Translations under genes and position numbers: made by a program
Shown: one piece after another, positions 12,976-27,650 of the stretch
Layout: every line of letters starts with the position of its first letter
Position numbering within the stretch: the stretch's first letter is position 1
DNA from: Hydractinia symbiolongicarpus
Taxonomy: Eukaryota > Cnidaria > Hydrozoa > Anthoathecata > Hydractiniidae
Direction of reading: 5' to 3'
DNA length: 64,000 nt
NCBI RefSeq assembly: GCF_029227915.1
Contig: NC_079881.1
Span: 29,861,501-29,925,500, forward strand
The notes under the pieces: generated by a model
Databases searched by the model: none
Told to the model about the DNA's origin: nothing
Seen by the model: only the letters and a program-made list of their open reading frames with translations

Positions 12976-15900
12976 GCGCACTGAAGAAATAGCGACAGTT
13001 TCTAAAACTTCTTTTCATTGACTTTCTAACGAAGTCAGTCCGTTTGAGTTACAACGGTTGTGTCACATATTTGTACCAGCATGTATTTAGCGATATTTTT
13101 CTGATATTACTAGGTTGCATCGCCTTTAACAATGAAACGATTGACTGTAGGACTTAATTAAACTAACTTTGGACTGTGACCTGATAAATGTGATAAATGA
13201 GACAATTGGACTCCAAGAAATAACATTCTTCTTAATTTGACGTGATTGCCGGAACTCAACGATTACACTAGGCTCTGTGGTAGCGCTTCATTTAAGAATT
13301 TAGATAAATAAGACATTCTTTACTGCGGGACCAATCCTAGCAGTTATCGCGCACTGAAGAAATAGCGACAGCTTCAAAAACTACATTTCATTGAATTTCA
13401 AACAGTATCAATCCGTTTGAGTTAAAGCGGTTGAGACACATATTCGTAGCAACATGTATTTTTTGATATTTTTCAGGTATTACTAGGTTGTATGGCTTTT
13501 AACATTGACACGATTGACGTTGGGATTTAATTTAACTAACTTTGGACTGTGACCTGATAAATGTGAACTCAGCGATTGCACTGGGAGCTGTGGTAGCCGT
13601 TATCGCGCGCTGAAGAAATAGCGACAGTTTCAAAAACTACATTTCATTGACTTTCTAACGGTGTCAGTCCGTTTGAGTTACAACGGTTGGGTCACATATT
13701 CGTACCAACATGTATTTCTTGACACTTTTCGGGTATTACTAGGTTGTATGGCTTTTAACAGCGAAACGATTGACTGCAGGACTTAATTGAACTGACTATG
13801 GACTGTGACCCTGTAAATGTGAAAGCGAGACAATTGGACTTCAAGAAATAACATTCTTCTTAATTTGAAATGATTGCCGAAACTCACCGATTACACCGGG
13901 CGCTGTGGAAGCGCTTCAATTAAAAATTAAGATAAGAAAGTCATTTTTTACTTAGGCACCAATCCTAGCTGTTAGCGCGCGCCGAAGAAATAAAAACAGT
14001 TTCAAATACTACATTTCACTGACTTTCTAATGGTGTCAGTTCGTTTGAGTTTGAACGCTTGAGTCACATATTCGTACCAACATGTATTTAGAGATATTTA
14101 TCTGATATTACTAGGATGCATCGCTTTTAACAGTGAAACAATTGACCGTGGGACTTAATTGAACTAACTTTGGACTGCGACCTGATCAATGTGATAAATG
14201 AGAAAATTGGAATGCAAGAAAAACAATTCTTCTTAATTTGACATGATTGCCGAAACTCAGCGATTACACTGGGCGCTGTGGTAGCGCTTCAATTCAGAAT
14301 TAAGATAAGAAAGTCATTTTTTACTGAGGGACCAATCCTAGCCGTTAGCGCGCGCTGAAGAAATAGTGAAAGGTTCAAAAACTACATTTCATTGACTTTC
14401 TAACGGTGTCAGTCCGTTTAAGTTTCCACGGTGGGGTCATATAATCGTACCAACATGTATTTAGCGATATTCATCTGATATTACTAGATTTCATCGCTTT
14501 TAACAGCGAAACGATTGACTGTGGGACTAAATTGAACTAACTTTTGACTATGACCTGATAAATGTGATAAATAAAAAAATTGGACTCCAAGAAATAGCAT
14601 TCTTCTTAATTTGACATGATTGCGTAAACTCAGCGATTACACTGGGCGCTGTTGTAGCGCTTCATTTAAAAATTTAAATTAATAAGTCATTTTTTACTGT
14701 GGGACCAATCCTAGCCGTTATCGCGCCCTGAAGAAATAGCGACAGTTTCAGAAACTTCATTTCATTGACTTTCTAACGGTGTCAGTCCGTTTGAGTTACA
14801 ACGGTTGCGTAACATATTCGTACCAACATGAATTTAGCGATATTTTCCTGATATTACTAAGTTTCATCGCCTTTAACAATAAAATGATTGACTGTGGGAC
14901 TTAATTGAACTAAATTTTGAGTGTGACCTGATAAATGTGATAAATGATAAAATTGGACTCCAAGAAATAGCATTCTTCTTAATTTGATATGATTGCCTAA
15001 ACTCAGCGTTTACACTGGGCGCTGTTGTAGCGCTTCATTTAAAATTTAAATTAATAAGTCATTTTTTACTGTGGGACCAATCTTAGCCGTTATCGCGCAC
15101 TGAAGAAATAGCGACAGTTTCTAAAACTTTTTTTCATTGACTTTCTAACGATGTCAGTCCGTTTGAGTTACAACGGTTGTGTCACATATTTGTACCAACA
15201 TGTATTTAGCGATATTTTTCTGATATTACTAGGTTGCATCGCCTTTAACAATGAAACGATTGACTGTAGGACTTAATTGAACTAAATTTTGAGTGTGACC
15301 TGATAAATGTGATAAATGAAAAAATTGGACTCCAAGAAATAGCATTCTTCTTAATTTTACGTGATTGCCGGAACTCAACGATTACACTAGGCTCTGTGGT
15401 AGCGCTTCATTTAAGAATTTAGATAAATAAGACATTCTTTACTGTGGGACCAATCCTAGCAGTTATCGCGCGCTGAAGAAATAGCGACAGCTTCAAAAAC
15501 TACATTTCATTGACTTTCTAACGGTGTTAGTCCGTTTGAGTGAAAACGGTTGGGTCACATATTCCTACCAACATGTATTTAGCGATATTCCTCTGACATT
15601 ACTAGATCGCATCGCTTTTAACAGTGAAATGATTGACTGTGGGACTTAATTGAACTAACTTTGGACTGTGACCTGATAAATGTGATAAATGAGAAAATTG
15701 AAATTCAAGAAATAACATTCTTCTTAATTTGACATGATTGCCGGAACTCAGCGATTACACCGGCCGCTGTGGTAGCGCTTCAATTCAAAATTAAGATAAA
15801 AAACTCATTTTTTGCTGAGGGACCAATCCTAGCCGTTAGCCCGCGCTGAAGAAATAGTGAAAGGTTCAAAAAATACATTTCATTGACTTTCTAACGGTGT

Positions 15901-18900
15901 CAGTCCGTTTGAGTGTAAACGGTTGGGTCACATATTCGTACCAACATGAATTTAGCGATATTTTCCTGATATTACTAAGTTTCATCGCCTTTAACAATAA
16001 AATGATTGACTGTGGGACTTAATTGAACTAAATTTTGAGTGTGACCTGATAAATGTTATAAATGAAAAAATTGGACTCCAAGAAATAGCATTCTTCTTAA
16101 TTTGATATGATTGCCTAAACTCAGCGTTTACACTGGGCGCTGTTGTAGCGCTTCATTTAAAATTTAAATTAATAAGTCATTTTTTACTGTGGGACCAATC
16201 TTAGCCGTTATCGCGCACTGAAGAAATAGCGACAGTTTCTAAAACTTCTTTTCATTGACTTTCTAACGATGTCAGTCCGTTTGAGTTACAACGGTTGTGT
16301 CACATATTTGTACCAGCATGTATTTAGCGATATTTTTCTGATACTACTAGGTTGCATCGCCTTTAACAATGAAACGATTGACTGTAGGACTTAATTAAAC
16401 TAACTTTGGACTGTGACCTGATAAATGTGATAAATGAGACAATTGGACTCCAAGAAATAACATTCTTCTTAATTTGACGTGATTGCCGGAACTCAACGAT
16501 TACACTAGGCTCTGTGGTAGCGCTTCATTTAAGAATTTAGATAAATAAGACATTCTTTACTGCGGGACCAATCCTAGCAGTTATCGCGCACTGAAGAAAT
16601 AGCGACAGCTTCAAAAACTACATTTCATTGAATTTCAAACAGTATCAATCCGTTTGAGTTAAAGCGGTTGAGCCACATATTCGTAGCAACATGTATTTTT
16701 TGATATTTTTCAGGTATTACTAGGTTGTATGGCTTTTAACATTGACACGATTGACGTTGGGATTTAATTTAACTAACTTTGGACTGTGACCTGATAAATG
16801 TGAACTCAGCGATTGCTCTGGGAGCTGTGGTAGCCGTTATCGCGCGCTGAAGAAATAGCGACAGTTTCAAAAACTACATTTCATTGACTTTCTAACGGTG
16901 TCAGTCCGTTTGAGTTACAACGGTTGGGTCACATATTCGTACCAACATGTATTTCTTGACACTTTTCGGGTATTACTAGGTTGTATGGCTTTTAACAGCG
17001 AAACGATTGACTGCAGGACTTAATTGAACTGACTATGGACTGTGACCCTGTAAATGTGAAAGCGAGACAATTGGACTTCAAGAAATAACATTCTTCTTAA
17101 TTTGAAATGATTGCCGAAACTCACCGATTACACCGGGCGCTGTGGAAGCGCTTCAATTAAAAATTAAGATAAGAAAGTCATTTTTTACTTAGGCACCAAT
17201 CCTAGCTGTTAGCGCGCGCCGAAGAAATAAAAACAGTTTCAAATACTACATTTCACTGACTTTCTAATGGTGTCACTTCGTTTGAGTTTGAACGCTTGAG
17301 TCACATATTCGTACCAACATGTATTTAGAGATATTTATCTGATATTACTAGGATGCATCGCTTTTAACAGTGAAACAATTGACCGTGGGACTTAATTGAA
17401 CTAACTTTGGACTGCGACCTGATCAATGTGATAAATGAGAAAATTGGAATGCAAGAAAAACAATTCTTCTTAATTTGACATGATTGCCGAAACTCAGCGA
17501 TTACACTGGGCGCTGTGGTAGCGCTTCAATTCAGAATTAAGATAAGAAAGTCATTTTTTACTGAGGGACCAATCCTAGCCGTTAGCGCGCGCTGAAGAAA
17601 TAGTGAAAGGTTCAAAAACTACATTTCATTGACTTTCTAACGGTGTCAGTCCGTTTAAGTTTCCACGGTGGGGTCATATAATCGTACCAACATGTATTTA
17701 GCGATATTCATCTGATATTACTAGATTTCATCGCTTTTAACAGCGAAACGATTGACTGTGGGACTAAATTGAACTAACTTTTGACTATGACCTGATAAAT
17801 GTGATAAATAAAAAAATTGGACTCCAAGAAATAGCATTCTTCTTAATTTGACATGATTGCGTAAACTCAGCGATTACACTGGGCGCTGTTGTAGCGCTTC
17901 ATTTAAAAATTTAAATTAATAAGTCATTTTTTACTGTGGGACCAATCCTAGCCGTTATCGCGCCCTGAAGAAATAGCGACAGTTTCAGAAACTTCATTTC
18001 ATTGACTTTCTAACGGTGTCAGTCCGTTTGAGTTACAACGGTTGCGTAACATATTCGTACCAACATGAATTTAGCGATATTTTCCTGATATTACTAAGTT
18101 TCATCGCCTTTAACAATAAAATGATTGACTGTGGGACTTAATTGAACTAAATTTTGAGTGTGACCTGATAAATGTGATAAATGAAAAAATTGGACTCCAA
18201 GAAATAGCATTCTTCTTAATTTGATATGATTGCCTAAACTCAGCGTTTACACTGGGCGCTGTTGTAGCGCTTCATTTAAAATTTAAATTAATAAGTCATT
18301 TTTTACTGTGGGACCAATCTTAGCCGTTATCGCGCACTGAAGAAATAGCGACAGTTTCTAAAACTTTTTTTCATTGACTTTCTAACGATGTCAGTCCGTT
18401 TGAGTTACAACGGTTGTGTCACATATTTGTACCAGCATGTATTTAGCGATATTTTTCTGATATTACTAGGTTGCATCGCCTTTAACAATGAAACGATTGA
18501 CTGTAGGACATAATTGAACTAAATTTTGAGTGTGACCTGATAAATGTGATAAATGAAAAAATTGGACTCCAAGAAATAGCATTCTTCTTAATTTTACGTG
18601 ATTGCCGGAACTCAACGATTACACTAGGCTCTGTGGTAGCGCTTCATTTAAGAATTTAGATAAATAAGACATTCTTTACTGTGGGACCAATCCTAGCAGT
18701 TATCGCGCGCTGAAGAAATAGCGACAGCTTCAAAAACTACATTTCATTGACTTTCTAACGGTGTTAGTCCGTTTGAGTGAAAACGGTTGGGTCACATATT
18801 CCTACCAACATGTATTTAGCGATATTCCTCTGACATTACTAGATCGCATCGCTTTTAACAGTGAAATGATTGACTGTGGGACTTAATTGAACTAACTTTG

Positions 18901-19000
18901 GACTGTGACCTGATAAATGTGATAGATGAGAAAATTGGAATTCAAGAAATAACATTCTTCTTAATTTGACATGATTGCCGGAACTCAGCGATTACACTGA
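12890..19000 (+). repeat. Satellite A HOR: ~3237 bp block duplicated in tandem
   Basis: GCGCACTGAAGAAATAGCG anchors occur at 12981 and 16218, and the deleted-monomer junction at 13567 and 16804. Both pairs are 3237 bp apart. Copy 1 runs about 12890-16127. Copy 2 runs about 16127-19000 and stops matching where copy 1 has CACCGGCCGCTG (near 15760) and copy 2 has CACTGAGCGCTG (near 18995). Shared private variants include CTGGGAGCTG beside the deletion and ACTAAGTTTCATCGCC near 14855 and 18092. Confidence 0.85.
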
Positions 19001-20720
19001 GCGCTGTTGTAGCGCTTCATTTAAAAATTTAAATTAATAAGTCATTTTTTACTGTGGGACCAATCCTAGCCGTTATCACGCCCTGAAGAAATAGCGACAG
19101 TTTCAGAAACTTCATTTCTTTGACTTTCTAACGGTGTCAGCCCGTTTGAGTTACAACGGTTGCGTCACATATTCGTACCAACATGAATTTAGCGATATTT
19201 TTCTGATATTACTAGGTTTCATCGCCTTTAACAATAAAATGATTGACTGTGGGACTTAATTGAACTAACTTTTCACTGTGACCTGATAAATGTGATAAAT
19301 GAAAAAATTTGACTCCAAGAAATAGCATTCTTCTTAATCTGATATGGTTGCCTAAACTCAGCGTTTACACTGGGCGCTGTTGTAGCGCTTCATTTAAAAA
19401 TTTAAATTAATAAGTCATTTTTTACTGTGGGACCAATCCTAGCCGTTGTCACACACTGAAGAAATAGCGACAGTTTCAAAAACTTCTTTTCATTGACTTT
19501 CTAAAGATGTCAGTCCGTTTGAGTTACAAGGGTTGCGTCACATATTTGTACCAGCATGAACTTAGCGATATTTTTCTGATATTACTAGGTTGCATCGCCT
19601 TTAACAATGAAACGATTGACTGTAGGACTTAGTTAAACTAACTTTGGACTGTGACCTGATAAATGTGATAAAGGAGACAATTGGACTCCAAGAAAAAACA
19701 TTCTTCTCAATTTGACATGATTGCCGAAACTCAGCGATTACACTGGACGCTGTGGTAGCGCTTCATTTAAGAATTAAGATAAGAAATTCATTATTTACTG
19801 TGGGACCAATCCTAGCCGTTATCACGCGCTGAAGAAATAGCGACAGTTTCAAAAACTACATTTCATTGACTTTCTAACGGTGTCAGTCCGTTTGAGTGTA
19901 AACGGTCGGGTCACATATTCCTACCAACATGTATTTAGCGATATTCCTCTGACATTACTAGATCGAATCGCTTTTAACAGTGAAATGATTGACTGTGGGA
20001 CTTAATTGAACTAACTTTGGACTGTGACCTGATAAATGTGATAAGTGAGAAAATTGGAATTCAAGAAATAACATTCTTCTTAATTTGACATGATTGCTGG
20101 AACTCAGCGATTACACTGAGCGCTGTTGTAGCGCTTCATTTAAAAATTTAAATTAATAAGTCATTTTTTACTGTGGGACCAATCCTAGCCGTTATCACGC
20201 CCTGAAGAAATAGCGACAGTTTCAGAAACTTCATTTCTTTGACTTTCTAACGGTGTCAGCCCGTTTGAGTTACAACGGTTGCGTCACATATTCGTACCAA
20301 CATGAATTTAGCGATATTTTTCTGATATTACTAGGTTTCATCGCCTTTAACAATAAAATGATTGACTGTGGGACTTAATTGAACTAACTTTTCACTGTGA
20401 CCTGATAAATGTGATAAATGAAAAAATTGGACTCCAAGAAATAGCATTCTTCTTAATTTGATATGGTTGCCTAAACTCAGCGTTTACACTGGGCGCTGTT
20501 GTAGCGCTTCATTTTAAAATTTAAATTAATAAGTCATTTTTTACTGTGGGACCAATTTTAGCCGTTGTCACGCACTGAAGAAATAGCGACAGTTTCAAAA
20601 ACTTCTTTTCATTGACTTTCTAAAGATGTCAGTCCGTTTGAGTTACAAGGGTTGCGTCACATATTTGTACCAGCATGAACTTAGCGATATTTTTCTGATA
20701 TTACTAGGTTGCATCGCCTT
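18960..20720 (+). repeat. Satellite A HOR: partial trimer duplication (~1119 bp offset)
   Basis: TTATCACGCCCTGAAGAAAT occurs at 19073 and 20192. The following monomers share AACTTCATTTCTTTGAC, AATAAAATGATTGACTG and an unusual AAAGATGTCAGTCCG variant (about 19502 and 20621). Agreement is lost after about 20720, where single-unit tandem copies begin. Confidence 0.75.
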
Positions 20721-20734
20721 TAACAATGAAACGA

Positions 20735-21310
20735 TTGACTGTGGGACTTAATTGAACTAACTTTGGACTGTGACCTGATAAATGGGATAAATGAGAAAAT
20801 TGGAATTCAAAAAATAACATTCTTCTTAATTTGACATGATTGCCGGAACTCAACGATTACACCGGCCGCTGTGGTAGCGCTTCAATTCAAAATTAAGATA
20901 AAAAACTCATTTTTTGCTGAGGGACCAATCCTAGCCGTTAGCGCGCGCTGAAGAAATAGTGATAGTTTCAAAAACTACATTTCATTGACTTTCTAACGGT
21001 GTCAGTCCGTTTGAGTTTCAACGGTTGGGTCACATATTCGTACCAACATGTATTTAGCGATATTTTTCCGATATTACTAGGTTGCATCGCCTTTAACAAT
21101 GAAACGATTGACTGTGGGACTTAATTGAACTAACTTTGGACTGTGACCTGATAAATGGGATAAATGAGAAAATTGGAATTCAAAAAATAACATTCTTCTT
21201 AATTTGACATGATTGCCGGAACTCAACGATTACACCGGCCGCTGTGGTAGCGCTTCAATTCAAAATTAAGATAAAAAACTCATTTTTTGCTGAGGGACCA
21301 ATCCTAGCCG
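20735..21310 (+). repeat. Tandem duplication of a single satellite A unit
   Basis: The variant GATAAATGAGAAAATTGG followed by AATTCAAAAAATAAC, and CAACGATTACACCGGCCGC, occur in consecutive monomers near 20785-20880 and 21160-21245, about 374 bp apart and nearly identical. This looks like a local one-unit slippage or unequal-exchange event. Confidence 0.7.
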
Positions 21311-24300
21311 TTAGCGCGCGCTGAAGAAATAGTGACAGTTTCAAAAACTACATTTCACTGACTTTCTAACGGTGTCAGTCCGTTTAAGTTTCAACGGTTG
21401 AGTCATATATTCGTACCAACATGTATTTCTTTATATTTTTCAGGTATTACTAAGTTGTATGGCTTTTAACAGCGAAACGATTGACTGTGGGAATTAATTG
21501 AACTGAGAATGGACTGTGACCTTATAAATATGAAAGTGAGACAATTGGACTCCAAGAAATAACATTGTTCTTAATTTGACATGATTGCCGAAACTCAGCG
21601 ACTACACTGGTCGCTGTGGTAGCGCTTCATTTAAGAATTAAGATGAAAAAGTCATTTTTTTACTGTGGTACCAATCCTAGCCGTTATCGCGCGCTGAAGA
21701 AATAGTGATAGTTTCAAAAACTACATTTCATTGACTTTCTAACGGTGTCAGTCCGTTTGAGTTTCAACGGTTGGGTCACATATTCGTACCAACATGTATT
21801 TAGCGATATTTTTCCGATATTACTAGGTTGCATCGCCTTTAACAATGAAACGATTGACTGTGGGAGTTAATTGAACTAACTTTTGACTGTGACCTTATAA
21901 ATGTGATAAATGAAAAAATTGGACTCCAAGAAATAGTATTCTTCTTAATTTGACATGATTGCATAAACTCAGCGATTACACTGAGCGCTGTTGTAGCGCT
22001 TCATTTAAAAATTTAAATTAATAAGTCATTTTTTACTGTGGGACCAATCCTAGCTGTTATCGCGCCCTGAAGAAATAGCGACAGTTTCAGAAACTTCATT
22101 TCATTGACTTTCTAACGGTGTCAGTCCGTTTGAGTTACAACGGTTGCGTCACATATTCGTACCAACATGAATTTAGCGATATTTTTCTGATATTACTATG
22201 TTTCATCGCCTTTAACAATGAAACGATTGACTGTGGGACTTAATTGAACTAACTTTGGACTGTGACCTGATAAATGTGATGAATGAAAAAATTGGACTCC
22301 AAGAAATAGCATTCTTCCTAATTTAACATGATTGCCTAAACTCAGCGTTTACACTGGGCGCTTTTGTAGCGCTTCCTTTAAAAATTTAAATTAATAATTC
22401 ATTTTTTACTGTGGGACCAAACCTAGCTGTTATCGCGCCCTGAAGAAATAGCGACAGTTTCAAAAACTTCTTTTCATTGACTTTCTAACGGTGTCAGTCC
22501 GTTTGAGTTACAACGGTTTCGTCACATATTCGTACCAACATGAATTTCTTGATATTTTTCAGGTATTACTAAGTTGTATGGCTTTTAACAGCGAAACGAT
22601 TGACTGTGGGAATTAATTGAACGGAGAATGGACTGTGACCTTATAAATATGAAAGTGAGACAATAGGACTCCAAGAAATAACATTGTTCTTAATTTGACA
22701 TGATTGCCGAAACTCAGCGACTACACTGGTCGCTGTGGTAGCGTTTCATTTAAGAATTAAGATGAAAAAGTCACTTTTTTACTGTGGTACCAATCCTAGC
22801 CGTTATCGCGCGCTGAAGAAATAGTGACAGTTTCAAAAACTACATTTCATTGACTTTCTAACGGTGTCAGTCCGTTTGAGTTTCAACGGTTGGGTCAGAT
22901 ATTCGTACCAACATGTATTTAGCGATATTTTTCCGATATTACTAGGTTGCATCGCCTTTAACAATGAATCGATTGACTGTGGGACTTAATTGAACTAACT
23001 TTGGACTGTGACCTGATGAATGTGAAAAATGAGACAATTGGACTCCAAGAAATAACATTGTTCTTAATTTGACATGATTCCCGAAACTCAGCGACTACAC
23101 TGGTCGCTGTGGTAGCGCTTCATTTAAGAATTAAGATGAAAAAGTCATTTTTTTACTGTGGTACCAATCCTAGCCGTTATCGCGCGCTGAAGAAATAGTG
23201 ACAGTTTCAAAAACTACATTTCATTGAATTTTTAACGGTGTCAGTCCGTTTGAGTTTCAACGGTTGGGTCACATATTCGTACCAACATGTATTTAGCGAT
23301 ATTTTTCCGATATTACTAGGTTGCATCGCCTTTAACAATGAAACGATTGACTGTGGGACTTAATTGAACTAACTTTGGACTGTGACCTGATGAATGTGAT
23401 AAATGAGACAATTGGACTCCAAGAAATAGCATTCTTCTTAATTTGACATGATTGCATAAACTCAGCGATTGCACTGAGCGCTGTTGTAGCGCTTCATTTA
23501 AAAATTTAAATTAATAAGTCATTTTTTACTGTGGGGCCAATCCTAGCCGTTATCGCGCCCTGAAGAAATAGCGACAGTTTCAGAAACTTCATTTCATTGA
23601 CTTTCTAATGGTGTGAGTCCGTTTGAGTTACCACGGTTGCGTCACATATTCGTACCAACATGAATTTAGCGATATTTTTCTGATATTACTAGGTTTCATC
23701 GCCTTTAACAATAAAATGATTGATTTTGGGACTTAATTGAACTAACTTTTGACTGTGACCTGATAAATGTGATGAATGAAAAAATTTGACTCCAAGAAAT
23801 AGCATTCTTCTTAATTTGACATGATTGCCTAAACACAGCGTTTACACTGGGCGCTGTGGTAGCGCTTCATTTAAGAATTAAGATAAGAAAGTCATATTTT
23901 ACCGTGGGACTAATCCTAGCCGTTATCATGCGCTGAAGAAATAGCGACAGTTTCAAAAACTACATTTCATTGACTTTCTAACGGTGTCAGTCCGTTTGAG
24001 TTTAAACGGTTGGGTCACATATTCGTACCAACATGTATTTAGCGATATTCATCTGACATTACTAGGTTGCATCGCTTTTAACAGTGAATTGATTGACTGT
24101 GGGACTTAATTGAACTAACTTTGGACTGTGACCTGATTAATGTGATAAATGAGAAAATTAGAATTCAAGATAAATCATTCTTCTTAATTTGACATGATTG
24201 CCGGAACTCAGCGATTACACCGGCCGTTGTGGTGGCGCTTCAATTCAAAATTAATATAAAAAACTCATTTTTTGCTGAGGGACCAATCCTAGCCGTTAGC

Positions 24301-25030
24301 GCGCGCTGAACAAATAGTGACAGTTTCAAAAACTACATTTCATTGACTTTCTAGCGGTGTCAGTCCGTTTTAGTTTCAAAGGTTGGGTCATATATTCGTA
24401 CCAACATGTATTTAGCGATATTCATCTGATATTACTAGGTTGCACCTCTTTTAACATTGAAACGATTGACTGTGGGACTTAATTGAACTAACTTTTGACT
24501 GTGACCTGATAAATGTGATAAATGAAAAAATTTGACTCCAAGAAAAAAACATTGTTCTTAATTTCACATGATTGCCGAAACTCAGCGACTACACTGGTCG
24601 CTGTGGTAGCGCTTCATTTAAGAATTAAGATGAAAAAGTCATTTGTTTACTGTGGGACCAATCCTAGCCGTTATCGCGCGCTGAAGAAATAGCGACAGTT
24701 TCAAAAACTACATTTCATTGACTTTCTAACGGGGTCAGTCCGTTTGAGTTTTAACGGTTGGGTCACATATTCGTACCAACATGTATTTAGCGATATTTTT
24801 CCGATATTACTAGGTTGCATCGCCTTTAACAATGAAACGATTGACTGTGGGACTTAATTGAACTAACTTTGGACTGTGACCTGATGAATGTGATAAATGT
24901 GACAATTGGACTCCAAGAAAAAAACATTGTTCTTAATTTCACATGATTGCCGAAACTCAGCGACTACACTTAGCGCTGTGGCAGCGCTTCATTTAAGAAT
25001 TAAGATGAAAAAGTCATTTTTTTACTGTGG

Positions 25031-27650
25031 GACAAATCCTAGCCGTTATCGCGCGCTGAAGAAATAGCGACAGTTTCAAAAACTACATTTCATTGACTTT
25101 TTAACAGTATCAATCCGTTTGAGTTACAACGCTTGAGTCACATATTCCTACCAACATGTATTTCTTGATATTTTTCAGGTATTACTAAGTTGTATGGCTT
25201 TTAACAGTGAATTGATTGACTGTGGGACTTAATTGAACTAACTTTGGACTGTGACCTGATTAATGTGATAAATGAGAAAATTGGAATTCAAGATAAAACA
25301 TTCTTCTTAATTTGACATGATTGCCGAAACTCAGCGACTACACTGGTCGCTGTGGTAGCGCTTCATTTAAGAATTAAGATAAAAAACTCATTTTTTGCTG
25401 AGGGACCAATCCTAGCCGTTAGCGCGCGCTGAAGAAATAGTGACAGTTTCAAAAACTACATTTCACTGACTTTCTAACGGTGTCAGTCCGTTTAAGTTTC
25501 AACGGTTGGGTCATATATTCGTACCAACTTGTATTTCTTGATATTTTTCAGGTATTACTAAGTTGTATGGCTTTTAACAGCGAAACGATTGACTGTGGGA
25601 ATTAATTGAACTGAGAATGGACTGTGACCTTATAAATATGAAAGTGAGACAATTGGACTCCAAGAAATAACATTGTTCTTAATTTGACATGATTGCCGAA
25701 ACTCAGCGACCACACTGGTCGCTGTGGTAGCGCTTCATTTAAGAATTAAGATGAAAAAGTCATTTTTTTACTGTGGTACCAATCCTAGCCGTTATCGCGC
25801 GCTGAAGAAATACTGACAGTTTCAAAAACTACATTTCATTGACTTTCTAACGGTGTCAGTCCGTTTGAGTTTCAACGGTTGGGTCACATATTCGTACCAA
25901 CATGTATTTAGCGATATTTTTCCGATATTACTAGGTTGCATCGCCTTTAACAATGAAACGATTGACTGTGGGTCTTAATTGAACTAACTTTGGACTGTGA
26001 CCTGATGAATGTGATAAATGAGACAATTGGACTCCAAGAAAAAAACATTGTTCTTAATTTGACATGATTGCGGAAACTCAGCGACTACACTTAGCGCTGT
26101 GGCAGCGCTTCATTTAAGAATTAAGATGAAAAAGTCATTTTTTTACTGTGGGACAAATCCTAGCCGTTATCGCGCGCTGAAGAAATAGCGACAGTTTCAA
26201 AAACTACATTTCATTGACTTTTTAACAGTATCAATCCGTTTGAGTTACAACGCTTGAGTCACATATTCCTACCAACATGTATTTCTTGATATTTTTCAGG
26301 TATTACTAAGTTGTATGGCTTTTAACAGTGAATTGATTGACTGTGGGACTTAATTGAACTAACTTTGGACTGTGACCTGATAAATGTGATAAATGAGAAA
26401 ATTGGAATTCAAGATAAAACATTCTTCTTAATTTGACATGATTGCCGAAACTCAGCGACTACACTGGTCGCTGTGGTAGCGCTTCATTTAAGAATTAAGA
26501 TAAAAAAGTCATTTTTTTACTGTGGTACCAATCCTAGCCGTTATCGCGCGCTGAAGAAATACTGACAGTTTCAAAAACTACATTTCATTGACTTTCTAAC
26601 GGTGTCAGTCCGTTTGAGTTTCAACGGTTGGGTCACATATTCGTACCAACATGTATTTAGCGATATTTTTCCGATATTACTAGGTTGCATCGCCTTTAAC
26701 AATGAAACGATTGACTGTGGGTCTTAATTGAACTAACTTTGGACTGTGACCTGATGAATGTGATAAATGAGACAATTGGACTCCAAGAAAAAAACATTGT
26801 TCTTAATTTGACATGATTGCGGAAACTCAGCGACTACACTTAGCGCTGTGGCAGCGCTTCATTTAAGAATTAAGATGAAAAAGTCATTTTTTTACTGTGG
26901 GACAAATCCTAGCCGTTATCGCGCGCTGAAGAAATAGCGACAGTTTCAAAAACTACATTTCATTGACTTTTTAACAGTATCAATCCGTTTGAGTTACAAC
27001 GCTTGAGTCACATATTCCTACCAACATGTATTTCTTGATATTTTTCAGGTATTACTAAGTTGTATGGCTTTTAACAGTGAATTGATTGACTGTGGGACTT
27101 AATTGAACTAACTTTGGACTGTGACCTGATTAATGTGATAAATGAGAAAATTGGAATTCAAGATAAAACATTCTTCTTAATTTGACATGATTGCCGAAAC
27201 TCAGCGACTACACTGGTCGCTGTGGTAGCGCTTCATTTAAGAATTAAGATAAAAAACTCATTTTTTGCTGAGGGACCAATCCTAGCCGTTAGCGCGCGCT
27301 GAAGAAATAGTGACAGTTTCAAAAACTACATTTCACTGACTTTCTAACGGTGTCAGTCCGTTTAAGTTTCAACGGTTGTGTCATATATTCGTACCAACTT
27401 GTATTTCTTGATATTTTTCAGGTATTACTAAGTTGTATGGCTTTTAACAGCGAAACGATTGACTGTGGGAATTAATTGAACTGAGAATGGACTGTGACCT
27501 TATAAATATGAAAGTGAGACAATTGGAATCCAAGAAATAACATTGTTCTTAATTTGACATGATTGCCGAAACTCAGCGACCACACTGGTCGCTGTGGTAG
27601 CGCTTCATTTAAGAATTAAGATGAAAAAGTCATTTTTTTACTGTGGTACC
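25031..27650 (+). repeat. Satellite A HOR: trimer plus dimer duplications
   Basis: The marker GACAAATCCTAGCCG occurs at 25031, 26152 and 26901, giving offsets of 1121 bp (three units) and 749 bp (two units). Each is followed by a TTTTTAACAGTATCAATCC monomer with the TTTCTTGATATTTTTCAGG subtype and a GAATTGATTGACTG variant. The same marker also occurs near 38094, at the right end of the array. Confidence 0.8.
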
